From Treponema sp. (GTDB lineage: Bacteria; Spirochaetota; Spirochaetia; Treponematales; Treponemataceae), in contig JAILKS010000023.1 in assembly GCA_024693715.1 (NCBI GenBank), positions 1 to 36,464 of the forward strand: a DNA stretch of 36,464 nucleotides, read 5' to 3'. The translations under genes were made by a program, and so were the position numbers. Under the pieces are notes generated by a model. The model was not told the origin of the DNA. It saw nothing but the letters and a program-made list of their open reading frames with translations, and did no database searches. This document shows positions 24,356 to 32,521 of the stretch, in pieces (the stretch's first letter is position 1; the number at the start of each line of letters is the position of its first letter).

Positions 24356-27300
24356 ATGAAGAGAAGGGACATTAATAAAGTACTTATAATTGGTTCAGGT
24401 CCTATTGTTATTGGACAGGCTTGTGAGTTTGACTATTCGGGAACTCAGGCTTGTAAGGCTCTTCGTGAGCTTGGATATAAGATTGTTCTTGTAAACTCAA
24501 ACCCGGCAACTATTATGACTGACCCGGTTATGGCAGATGCAACTTATATTGAACCGCTTAATGTTGAACGATTGAGTCAGATTATCGAAAAGGAACGCCC
24601 TGATGCACTTCTTCCAAACCTTGGAGGACAGACTGGTCTTAATATGGCTATGGAATTAAACAAGACAGGCGTTCTTGATAAATATGGTGTTCAGGTTATC
24701 GGTGTAAATCTTGATGCCATTGAACGTGGTGAAGACCGTGAAATCTTTAAAGAGACTATGAAGAATCTTGGAATTGATACTCCACGTTCTGATATCTGTC
24801 ACACTGTAGAAGGGGCCGAAAAAATTGCAGAAGAAATCGGTTATCCTATTGTTGTACGCCCTGCTTACACTATGGGTGGTGCCGGTGGTGGTTTCTGTTA
24901 CAACGTAGAAGAACTCCGCACTATTGTTTCTAACGGTCTTGATCTTTCTCTTACTCATCAATGTTTAATAGAGGAAAGCATTCTTGGATGGGAAGAGCTT
25001 GAATACGAAGTTGTACGCGATTCTAAAAATCAGATGGTTGCAATCTGTTCTATCGAAAATATTGATGCAGTTGGTGTTCACACAGGTGACTCTTTCTGTG
25101 CCGCTCCATTTATGACTATCGATAAGGAACTTGATAAGCGCCTCCAGCAGATGGCATTTAAGATTGTAGAAAGCATTGGTGTAATCGGTGGAACTAACGT
25201 TCAGTTTGCTCACAATCCAAAAACTGGTCGTGTTGTAATCATCGAAATTAACCCTCGTACTTCGCGCTCTTCTGCTCTTGCTTCTAAGGCAACAGGTTTC
25301 CCAATCGCGCTCATTTCTGCAAAGCTTGCATCAGGACTTACACTCGATGAAATTCCATACTGGCGTGACGGAACTCTTGATAAATATACACTCGGTGGCG
25401 CTCCTGATGGGGACTACGTTGTATTAAAATTTGCACGCTGGGCATTTGAAAAATTCCGCGGTGCAAAAGATGAACTTGGAACTTCTATGAAAGCCGTTGG
25501 TGAAGTTATGGCCATCGGTAAAACATATAAAGAAACTTTCCAGAAGGCAATCCGAGGACTTGAAAACGGACGCTCAGGTCTTGGTTTTGCAAAAGACTTT
25601 AATAAAAAATCAGCAGAAGAACTCTGCGAAATGCTTAAGGTTCAGTCGAGCGAACGCTACTTCCAGTTGTATGAAGCAATCCGTAAGGGTGTTCCACTTT
25701 CTAAACTTTCAGAAATAACTTACGTAAAAGAATTCTTCCTTCAGCAGATGAAAGAACTTGTTGACCTTGAAGAAGAACTTCTTAAAACTCCTGGACGTGT
25801 TCCTACTGATGATTTACTTATCAAGGCAAAGAAAGACGGCTTCAGCGATAAATATCTTTCTAAGATTCTTAAGGTTTCAGAAAAAGATATCCGCACACGC
25901 CGTAACGAACTTGGAATTAAAGAAGCATGGCTTCGCGTTCCGGTTAGCGGTGTAGAAAATGCATGCTACTATTATTCAACTTATAACGCAGAAAAAGATA
26001 CATCTGTTGCAACAGACAACAAGAAGAAAATCATGATTCTTGGTGGTGGTCCAAACAGAATTGGTCAGGGTATTGAGTTTGACTACTGCTGCTGCCATGC
26101 GGCTATGCAGCTTAAAGAAATGGGATACGAAACAATCATCGTAAACTGTAACCCGGAAACTGTATCAACTGACTATGACACATCGGACAAGCTTTACTTT
26201 GAACCTGTTACTACAGAAGACGTTCTTCAGATTTACGAAAAAGAAAAACCAGCCGGAGTTATCGTTCAGTTTGGTGGACAGACTCCGCTTAACATTGCAC
26301 GCGAACTTCAGGAAAACGGCGTAAATATTCTTGGTACTTCAATCGATTCAATCGACATTGCAGAAGACCGCGACCTCTTCCGCCACATGATGGAAAAATT
26401 AAACATCCCTATGCCGGAAAGCGGAATGGCTGTAGACTTTGATGAAGCAAAAGCAATTGCAGATAAAATTGGATATCCGATTATGATTCGACCTTCTTTC
26501 GTTCTTGGCGGACGCGGAATGGAAGTAATCTACGACGAAAAAACTTTGCGTGAATATGTAGAAAAAGCTGTTGGTGTTACACCGGATCGTCCACTTTTGA
26601 TTGACCGCTTCTTAAAGAATGCGCTTGAATGTGAATCTGATGCACTTGCAGACAGTGAGCACGTTTATATTCCTGCAATCATGGAACACGTTGAGCTTGC
26701 CGGAATTCACTCAGGTGACTCTGCGTGTGTAATTCCACCTGTATCTATTCCACAGAACTGTCAGGAAACAATTAAAGAATATACAAAGAAGATTGCAGAA
26801 GCACTCCACGTATGTGGTTTGATGAACATGCAGTACGCAATCGAAGACGGCAAGGTTTATGTAATCGAAGCAAATCCACGTGCAAGCCGTACAGTTCCGC
26901 TTGTATCAAAAGTTTGTGATACACAGATGGCTCGTCTTGCAACACGCATGATGCTCGGTGAATCATTAAAATCACTCGGACTTAAAGATAAAAAGATTCC
27001 ATACTTTGGAGCAAAAGAAGCAGTTCTTCCTTGGGCACGTTTCCCAGGTGTTGACCCGATCCTTGGACCAGAAATGCGTTCAACCGGTGAAGTACTCGGA
27101 CTTGCCGAAGATTTCCCTCTTGCTTATTACAAAGCACAGGAAGCTGCCGGAGATGAACTTCCACACGCACCTGCAGCATGGGAAAACAAAAAGGTTTTGA
27201 TTTCTTTGAGCAACAAGGAAAATTTAAAAGACCAGGTAATCACAGTTGGAAAAACTTTGAAAGACCTTGGCTTTACTCTGGTAGGAACTCAGGGAACTGC

Positions 27301-27607
27301 TGATTTCTATAACTCAAACGGAATCAAGTGCGAAGTTGTAAATAAAATCGGTGCCGGCCGCCCGGATGTAGTCGACATGATTATGAATAAGGATGTAGGT
27401 CTTGTAATCAACACACCAAAACCAAAACGCAACTACGCAGAAGACCGTAAGACAATCCGTAAAGCTTGCCTTAAATACAAGGTTCCATATATCACAACCT
27501 TAGCCGGAGCATTAGCAGCCGTAAAAGGAATTGCCGCAGTAAAGAACGGTAACGGTGGCGAAGGCGGAGTTAAGAGTTTGCAGGAGTACCATTCATTGAT
27601 TAAATAA
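24356..27607 (+). CDS. carB: Carbamoyl phosphate synthase large subunit
   Basis: The 1083-residue protein makes carbamoyl phosphate from bicarbonate, ammonia and two ATP for pyrimidine and arginine synthesis. The internal duplication is clear: the first half starts VLIIGSGPIVIGQACEFDYSG and the second IMILGGGPNRIGQGIEFDY (about residue 560). Each half has its own ATP-grasp metal-site segment (VIIEINPRTSRSSALASKATG and VYVIEANPRASRTVPLVSKV). A C-terminal MGS-like allosteric domain (about 950-1060; VGTQGTADFY) follows. It is close to the 1073 residues of E. coli. An AGGAG ribosome binding site lies eleven bases before the ATG. No carA is seen in the window, so the small subunit must lie elsewhere. 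Confidence 0.98.
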   Translation: MKRRDINKVLIIGSGPIVIGQACEFDYSGTQACKALRELGYKIVLVNSNPATIMTDPVMADATYIEPLNVERLSQIIEKERPDALLPNLGGQTGLNMAMELNKTGVLDKYGVQVIGVNLDAIERGEDREIFKETMKNLGIDTPRSDICHTVEGAEKIAEEIGYPIVVRPAYTMGGAGGGFCYNVEELRTIVSNGLDLSLTHQCLIEESILGWEELEYEVVRDSKNQMVAICSIENIDAVGVHTGDSFCAAPFMTIDKELDKRLQQMAFKIVESIGVIGGTNVQFAHNPKTGRVVIIEINPRTSRSSALASKATGFPIALISAKLASGLTLDEIPYWRDGTLDKYTLGGAPDGDYVVLKFARWAFEKFRGAKDELGTSMKAVGEVMAIGKTYKETFQKAIRGLENGRSGLGFAKDFNKKSAEELCEMLKVQSSERYFQLYEAIRKGVPLSKLSEITYVKEFFLQQMKELVDLEEELLKTPGRVPTDDLLIKAKKDGFSDKYLSKILKVSEKDIRTRRNELGIKEAWLRVPVSGVENACYYYSTYNAEKDTSVATDNKKKIMILGGGPNRIGQGIEFDYCCCHAAMQLKEMGYETIIVNCNPETVSTDYDTSDKLYFEPVTTEDVLQIYEKEKPAGVIVQFGGQTPLNIARELQENGVNILGTSIDSIDIAEDRDLFRHMMEKLNIPMPESGMAVDFDEAKAIADKIGYPIMIRPSFVLGGRGMEVIYDEKTLREYVEKAVGVTPDRPLLIDRFLKNALECESDALADSEHVYIPAIMEHVELAGIHSGDSACVIPPVSIPQNCQETIKEYTKKIAEALHVCGLMNMQYAIEDGKVYVIEANPRASRTVPLVSKVCDTQMARLATRMMLGESLKSLGLKDKKIPYFGAKEAVLPWARFPGVDPILGPEMRSTGEVLGLAEDFPLAYYKAQEAAGDELPHAPAAWENKKVLISLSNKENLKDQVITVGKTLKDLGFTLVGTQGTADFYNSNGIKCEVVNKIGAGRPDVVDMIMNKDVGLVINTPKPKRNYAEDRKTIRKACLKYKVPYITTLAGALAAVKGIAAVKNGNGGEGGVKSLQEYHSLIK

Positions 27608-27610
27608 AAG

Positions 27611-27679
27611 TACGTCATGCCGAACTTGTTTCGGCATCTCACTTATATAGACCCTGAAACAAGTTCAGGGTGTGACGTA
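27611..27679. repeat. Palindromic intergenic repeat, copy 1
   Basis: TACGTCA (27611-27617) pairs with TGACGTA (27673-27679) and encloses two hairpins: ATGCCGAA/TTCGGCAT (27617-27637) and ACCCTGAA/TTCAGGGT (27651-27671). The loops and flanks GAACTTGTTTC and GAAACAAGTTC are mutually complementary, so one long hairpin is also possible. A shorter related copy lies at 29430. It resembles the dispersed GTCAT...ATCTC palindromes found between genes in many bacteria. Confidence 0.8.
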
Positions 27680-27682
27680 AGA

Positions 27683-27714
27683 ACGCCAGTTCCAGTTGGG
27701 GCTGGCGTTTTTTT
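27683..27714 (+). terminator. Terminator downstream of carB and the repeat
   Basis: ACGCCAG (27683-27689) pairs with CTGGCGT (27702-27708) and is followed by a run of seven T. The loop GTTCCAGTTGGGG resembles that of the terminator at 29466. Confidence 0.85.
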
Positions 27715-27751
27715 ATGGCTTTTCAACAATAAACATGTTATTATATAAAAT

Positions 27752-27955
27752 ATGTCAGAGCTTTCTTTTAAAACTTATTGTATAGAAAACTATGCAGAAT
27801 ATAAAAATGCCTCATCCTCTTCAGTTTTTGAAAAATTCTTAAAATCAAAACTCTTGCAGCATCTCAAAACAGATTACGAAGATTTGCATGGTATGGGAAA
27901 AGAATATCTGATGGATTATTTTGATAAATGGTTTGGGGAGAAAAAAGTTAAATGA
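27752..27955 (+). CDS. DUF3791 small protein (toxin-antitoxin-like module)
   Basis: The 67-residue protein matches the DUF3791 pattern, including YCIENYAEY near the start and YEDLHGMGKEYLMDY in the second half (the LH-x-G-x-Y motif). DUF3791 genes typically precede a DUF3990 gene, as here, with a four-base ATGA overlap. The pair looks like an antitoxin or partner with an ADP-ribosyltransferase-fold protein, but the biological role is not established to my knowledge. The start follows a TATAAA hexamer directly and has no ribosome binding site. Confidence 0.65.
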   Translation: MSELSFKTYCIENYAEYKNASSSSVFEKFLKSKLLQHLKTDYEDLHGMGKEYLMDYFDKWFGEKKVK

Positions 27956-28245
27956 TTTTATATCATGGTTCTTATACAAGTATTGAGACTCCCCAGATAA
28001 TTACTCAAGAAAAAGGCCGTGATTTTGGATTTGGTTTTTATACAACATCAATAAAAGAGCAGGCAGAGCGATGGGCAATCCGGACAGCCAGACTGCGTTC
28101 AAGACAAACAGATAAAGAAGAATCTGCGATAGTAAATGTTTATAATTTCGATGGAAAATTTGCAGAAAAACTAAAAACAAAAGTATTTCCTGAAGCAGAT
28201 AAAGAGAACTATACTGTAAAAAATGTTCTTTGGAGTGATTTCTAA
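27952..28245 (+). CDS. DUF3990 (ADP-ribosyltransferase-like) protein, C-terminally short
   Basis: The 97-residue protein begins with MILYHGSY and continues with DFGFGFYTT. These are the two N-terminal signatures of DUF3990, a family in the ADP-ribosyltransferase clan; the histidine in YHGS and the tyrosine in FYTT would contact NAD. As I know the family, about 60 more residues follow, containing a W-x-x-F, an NR and a late QxSF-like segment that would carry the third catalytic position. Here the protein ends after NVLWSDF. It probably lacks activity or is a remnant. It overlaps the DUF3791 gene by four bases and the next gene by one. Confidence 0.6.
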   Translation: MILYHGSYTSIETPQIITQEKGRDFGFGFYTTSIKEQAERWAIRTARLRSRQTDKEESAIVNVYNFDGKFAEKLKTKVFPEADKENYTVKNVLWSDF

Positions 28246-28445
28246 TGGCAGATACACATCATCTTGTAAAAACCATTTTAATTCCTCAAGTTGCAGAACT
28301 TTTAATGAAAAACAAAGGTCTTTCCGAAGACGAAGCCTTAAAAACAATTTACGAATCTCCTGTTGCAAAACTCCTGGAAGATGATTCTATGGGATTGTAC
28401 GGTCAGAGTGCTTTGTATTTATATGGGTTGATTGTGGAGGAGTAA
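28245..28445 (+). CDS. Small protein of the DUF3791/DUF3990 locus, unknown family
   Basis: The 66-residue protein is probably helical and acidic at the end, with LLEDDSMGLYGQSALYLYGLIVEE in the C-terminal third (written here in part: GLYGQSALYLYGL). Similar short proteins sit beside DUF3990 genes. The start overlaps the previous stop by one base (TAATG), so it is cotranslated. I do not assign a function beyond membership of the cassette. Confidence 0.55.
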   Translation: MADTHHLVKTILIPQVAELLMKNKGLSEDEALKTIYESPVAKLLEDDSMGLYGQSALYLYGLIVEE

Positions 28446-28525
28446 ATAAATTATGATTAATACAATCGCACAATCCTGTGTTTCTATAAATAAAAACTCG
28501 CCAATCAATTTATCTCGTAACCAAG

Positions 28526-28565
28526 TCCATTCGCATCATTTTTGTAGAATGGATTTTATTTTTTA
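28526..28565 (+). terminator. Terminator after the DUF3791/DUF3990 trio
   Basis: TCCATTC (28526-28532) pairs with GAATGGA (28547-28553), extendable by three more pairs, followed by a T-rich tract (28554-28565). It lies 80 bases after the last small gene and before the next lipoprotein gene. Confidence 0.6.
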
Positions 28566-28591
28566 AATTCATTCAAACGGAGGAAAATAGA

Positions 28592-29407
28592 ATGAAAAAA
28601 CTATTTATAGGTTTATTTACAGTAATGCTTGCTGTAAGTTTTATTGCCTGTAATCCATCAAGTGGAAATCAGAATCCGACACCAACTTACATTGGAACAA
28701 AAGCTCCGACAGAGGCTAAGGCTGTAGGCGATATTGTATTTACAGACGGAAGTGCAACTGCTTATACAACAGAGCTCACTCTTACAGATGCACAAAAGGC
28801 AGCAGCTATAGCAGTAATCTATAAGGTAGATGGAACAAAGCCTTACGGAGTAGGGCTCGTTCATAATAGAGACGGTCTTGCATGGTGTTCAAATTCTGCA
28901 AGTGCATACAACCAAAATATCTCTGATATTCAGTGTGAGCCGGATGACGGAGGAAGCGCGGGCAATTACACCTTTGCAAACGCGACCGATAAAGATGGAA
29001 GCAACAATTTGGAACAAATTAAGTCATACCTCATTTCTATGGCTTGGAACTTTATTACTGATGATACTACTGGAGAAGGAGCTGCAGACAGATATCCAGC
29101 TTTCTATTTTGCAAAGAATTATAAAGATCAAACAAATTCCCATGTAAACGGTACAGACTATGAAGATGGATGGTATCTTCCAACTCTTGCAGAACTTTTT
29201 GATGTCTGGAAAGAAAGGGAAACAGTAGATGCAGTAAGTACATTATGTGGTGGTTCTGAGTTTGATGATAGTGAGTACTGGTCGTCGTCCCAGGACGCTT
29301 CAACTAATAGTTTTGCTTATAGACTCGATTTTGACAGTGGTGAATATTACTGCGTTAACAAAAAAAACGACGAAGATTATGTCTGCTGCATCCGCGCTTT
29401 CAACTAG
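28592..29407 (+). CDS. DUF1566/Lcl-type lipoprotein, candidate diversified surface protein
   Basis: The 271-residue product has a lipoprotein signal (MKKLFIGLFTVMLAVSF, lipobox FIACN with Cys20). A Pro/Thr-rich spacer follows. The C-terminal half fits the DUF1566 (Lcl C-terminal) C-type-lectin-like fold: DGWYLPTLAEL near residue 190, then EYWSSSQD, and a final CCIRAFN where family members have VRAVRAF. GGAGG precedes the ATG. The last 37 codons (29294-29404) end in C or T in 31 cases, and the preceding serine codons TCG TCG TCC are unlike those used elsewhere in the gene. This is a pattern expected of a diversity-generating retroelement variable region, though no reverse transcriptase is in the window. 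Confidence 0.8.
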   Translation: MKKLFIGLFTVMLAVSFIACNPSSGNQNPTPTYIGTKAPTEAKAVGDIVFTDGSATAYTTELTLTDAQKAAAIAVIYKVDGTKPYGVGLVHNRDGLAWCSNSASAYNQNISDIQCEPDDGGSAGNYTFANATDKDGSNNLEQIKSYLISMAWNFITDDTTGEGAADRYPAFYFAKNYKDQTNSHVNGTDYEDGWYLPTLAELFDVWKERETVDAVSTLCGGSEFDDSEYWSSSQDASTNSFAYRLDFDSGEYYCVNKKNDEDYVCCIRAFN

Positions 29408-29429
29408 CCGAAGTTCCACACAAAATATG

Positions 29430-29457
29430 TCATCCTTGGGCTTGACCCGGGGATCTC
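29430..29457. repeat. Palindromic intergenic repeat, copy 2 (short)
   Basis: GTCATCC...GGATCTC with the hairpin ATCCTTGGG/CCCGGGGAT around a CTTGA loop (29432-29454). It shares the GTCAT start, CTTG core and ATCTC end with the first hairpin of the copy at 27611. Confidence 0.7.
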
Positions 29458-29465
29458 TTTCAAAA

Positions 29466-29497
29466 ACGCCGGTTCCAATCAGAGCAGGCGTTTTTTT
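29466..29497. terminator. Terminator shared by the DUF1566 and ORF6N genes
   Basis: ACGCC (29466-29470) pairs with GGCGT (29487-29491); seven T follow on the plus strand, and five T follow on the minus strand. The minus-strand ORF6N gene ends inside it (stop at 29496). The loop GGTTCCAATC resembles the terminator at 27683. Confidence 0.75.
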
Positions 29498-30395
29498 ATA
29501 TATTCATCAAAATCATTGGAATAAAACTAGAATCAAACACCGTAAAACCAAAACATTTCTTCCCCAAATCTTTTAAGGAAGCGCCTATATGATAAATCGT
29601 TGTCTTATCAATAATCAAAAATCTATCGTGAGTTTTTGTTGTATGAGACATAGTAAGGGTAGGGTACTGGGCATTGAAGGTTTGAATATCTTGTGCTGTA
29701 AGTTTTGTCTTGGGGTCGGTGTAAATCGTCACATTAACACCTTTTTTCTTTTTCGCAAGACGCTGCAGAATTGATAAATCTACATAATTGTCTATGAGGA
29801 TTATTTCCTTCTTTGCGGCAGCCAGAAAGCTTTCGAACTTGGCGTATGCGTCGAAAATCTGGCCCTGGAAGAAAATGCCTTGAGTTTCTTTGATATTGTA
29901 TTTGTCCATGAGAGAAAAAAGTTCTTTTATCTTTTTATCCGTTTCCTTGTGATGTAAATCAGATTTTAAAAGGTGATTTTTTATATTATCCAGTTCTGCA
30001 AAAATATGAGAATTATTTTGAATAAAATGTTTCATCTCTTTGAAGGTTCGGATAAGCATTTTACTTTGTGTGACAGCCAGATTGCCTTTTAGAACGGTCA
30101 TAAGCATGTAGATTCCCTGTTCGGTGAAGGCGTAAGGAAGTTTTCTCGTTCCACCCCAACTTGATGTCGAAATTTTCGACATCAAGTTTAAGCTTTCAAA
30201 TTCTTCTTTTGTGAGTTGAAATCTAAAATCCTCATCAAAACGTTCGCTATTATTCTTTACTTGTTCATTAAAGCGACGTGTTTCATATCCATAAATTTCA
30301 GCTAAATCAAAATCCAGCATCACCTGCTGCCAACGAATAACGTGAATCTTTGTCCGAATAGAGTTTTCTTCAAGAATTGAAATTTCATTTTCCAT
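29496..30395 (-). CDS. ORF6N-domain protein with PLD-like C-terminal tail
   Basis: The 299-residue protein has an N-terminal ORF6N DNA-binding domain (about residues 15-115): VMLDFDLAEIYG, RFDEDFRFQLT and LPYAFTEQGIYML are the family marks. A helical linker follows (about 120-165). The C-terminal part (about 170-290) resembles a phospholipase-D-like half domain, IILIDNYVDLSIL then HDRFLIID and IYHIGASLKDLGKK, where the HxKxxxxD motif is HDRFLIID (Lys replaced by Arg). ORF6N proteins come from phage and are spread in bacterial genomes as transcriptional or antirepressor-like proteins. GAGGAT precedes the start on the minus strand. It is a single gene next to the repeat-framed accessory block. 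Confidence 0.85.
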   Translation of the reverse strand: MENEISILEENSIRTKIHVIRWQQVMLDFDLAEIYGYETRRFNEQVKNNSERFDEDFRFQLTKEEFESLNLMSKISTSSWGGTRKLPYAFTEQGIYMLMTVLKGNLAVTQSKMLIRTFKEMKHFIQNNSHIFAELDNIKNHLLKSDLHHKETDKKIKELFSLMDKYNIKETQGIFFQGQIFDAYAKFESFLAAAKKEIILIDNYVDLSILQRLAKKKKGVNVTIYTDPKTKLTAQDIQTFNAQYPTLTMSHTTKTHDRFLIIDKTTIYHIGASLKDLGKKCFGFTVFDSSFIPMILMNI

Positions 30396-30613
30396 ACCAC
30401 ATCCTCAAGAGTTTTTTAGGTTTTCAGCGCCTGTCCAACCCCGGGCCTGAATTATGGTAAAGAAAAATAAAAGATATTAGAAAGGGCTGTGCCCCCGAGA
30501 ATTATAACCACACATACTAACAAATGGGGATAAGTTGTTGGAAATGACCTTCTGTGCGGTGGCTTTACATATTTAATATAATAATTATTTAAAATAAAGA
30601 CAATTATAATTCA

Positions 30614-30641
30614 TTGTAAATCTCCAAAATCATGTTATGAT
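30614..30641 (+). promoter_or_regulatory. Promoter of the GNAT-AmmeMemoRadiSam operon
   Basis: TTGTAA (30614-30619) and TATGAT (30636-30641) are 16 bases apart, about 40 bases upstream of the GNAT start, which has GAGGAGG as ribosome binding site. The rest of the 288-base gap from 30396 holds only AT-rich sequence and a short GC-rich patch near 30445, with no gene seen. Confidence 0.5.
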
Positions 30642-30683
30642 AGAAAAGACGTTGCGAAGATTTTTGAGAGGAGGCGTCGATGA

Positions 30684-31109
30684 ATGGAATACGAAGTTAC
30701 TGATTATATTACGCCGGAAGAATATATGGAGATGCGAAGGCTTGTGGAGTGGTCGGAGTTTCCGATGGAGCAGGCGGTGGAAGGGATAAAGCATTCGGCG
30801 TATCTTTGTGTTTTTAGGAAAGAAGGGAAGGTGATTGCGCTGGCTCGAGTGATTACTGACTTTGGATATGTTGTTTACATTGCTGATGTTATTGTTCGGT
30901 CGGATTATCAGGGGCAGGGGCTTGGTCGTCAACTTATGAATAATATTATGGATTATATAAAAGGGCAGCTCAAGCCCGGTTACAAAAAAATGGTTAGCCT
31001 GATGGCGGCGCAGGGCAAGGAAGAGTTTTATAAAAAGTTTGGATTTGTTACTCGCCCGAATGATATGTATGGCTGCGGAATGTGTCAGTGGATTATGGCT
31101 GAAGAATAA
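30684..31109 (+). CDS. GNAT-family N-acetyltransferase
   Basis: The 141-residue protein has a GNAT fold: ALARVITDFGYVVYIADVIV strands around residues 50-72 and the acetyl-CoA pyrophosphate loop YQGQGLGRQLM near residues 75-85 (Q-x-x-G-x-G). FYKKFGFV, near residue 117, is the typical closing motif. The acceptor is unknown. It is 12 bases upstream of the AmmeMemoRadiSam B/A gene, so the two may be coexpressed; the link in function is inference. Confidence 0.9.
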   Translation: MEYEVTDYITPEEYMEMRRLVEWSEFPMEQAVEGIKHSAYLCVFRKEGKVIALARVITDFGYVVYIADVIVRSDYQGQGLGRQLMNNIMDYIKGQLKPGYKKMVSLMAAQGKEEFYKKFGFVTRPNDMYGCGMCQWIMAEE

Positions 31110-31121
31110 TGTGGAGGGCTT

Positions 31122-32507
31122 ATGCCGATTATTGCTGCGTTTATGGTGCCGCATCCCCCGATGATTGTACCTGAAGTTGGACGCGGAAGTGAAAAACAGG
31201 TTGCAAAAACTATAGCTTCTTACGAAAAAGTTGCCGGTGAAATTGCTGCTCGTAAGCCTGATACTATCATTATTTCAAGTCCGCACAGTGTGATGTATTC
31301 TGATTATTTTCATCTTTCTCCGGGCTCTGGTGCTCACGGTTCCTTTGCTGAATTTGGTGCGCCTGGTGTGAAGTTTGAAGTTGAATATGATGAGAAGCTT
31401 GTAAATCTTATTGAAGCTAAAGCTCAAGGTTTGCATTTTCCGGCTGGCACACTTGGAGAAAAAAATCCGGCTCTTGATCACGGTACTATGGTTCCTCTCT
31501 GGTTTATCCTTAAAAGATATAAAGATTTTAAACTTGTTCGTACGGGGCTTTCCGGCTATGACCTTTTAAAGCATTATGAATACGGGATGATGATTAAAGA
31601 TGCAGTTGAAGAGCTTGGCCGCAGAGTTGTTTATGTTGCAAGCGGGGACTTATCTCATAAGCTTCAGGATTATGGGCCATATGGTTTTGCAAAAGAAGGG
31701 CCTGAGTATGATAAGCGCATAATGGATGTATGCTCTGGTGCGCGATTTGGAGAGCTTTTTGATTTTGATGAAAACTTTTGCGAAAAGGCTGCAGAGTGCG
31801 GGCATAAATCCTTTGTGATTATGGCAGGTGCTTTAGACGGCAAGGCTGTGGAGGCTGAGCAGTATTCTCACGAAGATGTAACCGGGGTTGGATACGGAAT
31901 CTGTTCTTTTATTCCAAAGTCACAGGATGAAAAAAGACATTTTCTTAAAGCAAGGCTTCAAATTGTACAGGATGAAATTGAGCAAAAGCGTTTTAATTCG
32001 GATGAGTATGTAAACCTTGCAAGGGCGTCTGCAGAATATTTTGTAACAAACGGAAAAGTTATGCCCGTACCGGATTGGGTTTCCCAGGAGCTTTTACATA
32101 AAACAGCGGGTGCTTTTGTTTCGGTTCATAAGTTTGGTGCTCTTCGTGGCTGCATCGGAACCATCGCTTCTACTCAAAAAAATCTTGCCCTTGAAATAAT
32201 TGAGAATGCTGTGAGTGCAGTTTCAAAGGACCCTCGCTTTAGTCCGGTAACGCAGGATGAATTAAAATATCTTGATATAAATGTTGATGTTCTGGGCGAG
32301 GCTGAAAAAATAAAATCACCTTCTGAGCTTGATGTAAAAAAATACGGAGTGATTGTTCAAAGCGGATATAAACGGGGGCTTCTTCTCCCGGACCTTGACG
32401 GCGTAGACACAGTTGAACAGCAGATTGATATTGCAAGAAGAAAGGGTGGTATTGCTCCGGGCGAAAAGATTGATTTATTCCGTTTTGAAGTTGTGCGTCA
32501 TTATTAA
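31122..32507 (+). CDS. AmmeMemoRadiSam system fused protein B/A (LigB-like domain + AMMECR1 domain)
   Basis: The 461-residue protein joins two domains. Residues 1-265 are a class III extradiol-dioxygenase-like (LigB/MEMO-type) domain. Possible metal-binding histidines are in VPHPPM (His11), SSPHS (His55), DHGTMVP and SGDLSHK. Residues 280-461 are an AMMECR1 domain, with the signature GALRGCIGTI and SPVTQDEL, and KRGLLLPDLDGVDT near the end. Together with the radical SAM gene that follows by 14 bases they form the AmmeMemoRadiSam system, found across archaea and bacteria, whose biochemical role I do not know to be settled. GGAGG precedes the ATG. Confidence 0.95.
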   Translation: MPIIAAFMVPHPPMIVPEVGRGSEKQVAKTIASYEKVAGEIAARKPDTIIISSPHSVMYSDYFHLSPGSGAHGSFAEFGAPGVKFEVEYDEKLVNLIEAKAQGLHFPAGTLGEKNPALDHGTMVPLWFILKRYKDFKLVRTGLSGYDLLKHYEYGMMIKDAVEELGRRVVYVASGDLSHKLQDYGPYGFAKEGPEYDKRIMDVCSGARFGELFDFDENFCEKAAECGHKSFVIMAGALDGKAVEAEQYSHEDVTGVGYGICSFIPKSQDEKRHFLKARLQIVQDEIEQKRFNSDEYVNLARASAEYFVTNGKVMPVPDWVSQELLHKTAGAFVSVHKFGALRGCIGTIASTQKNLALEIIENAVSAVSKDPRFSPVTQDELKYLDINVDVLGEAEKIKSPSELDVKKYGVIVQSGYKRGLLLPDLDGVDTVEQQIDIARRKGGIAPGEKIDLFRFEVVRHY

Positions 32508-32521
32508 GCGGAGGGGCGGGT

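Noticed and set aside
24656..27642. Open frames inside carB on other strands and frames
   Set aside because: They are shadows of the strongly coding carB frame, without ribosome binding sites or recognisable domains; the same holds for frames opposite the V-ATPase and other genes.
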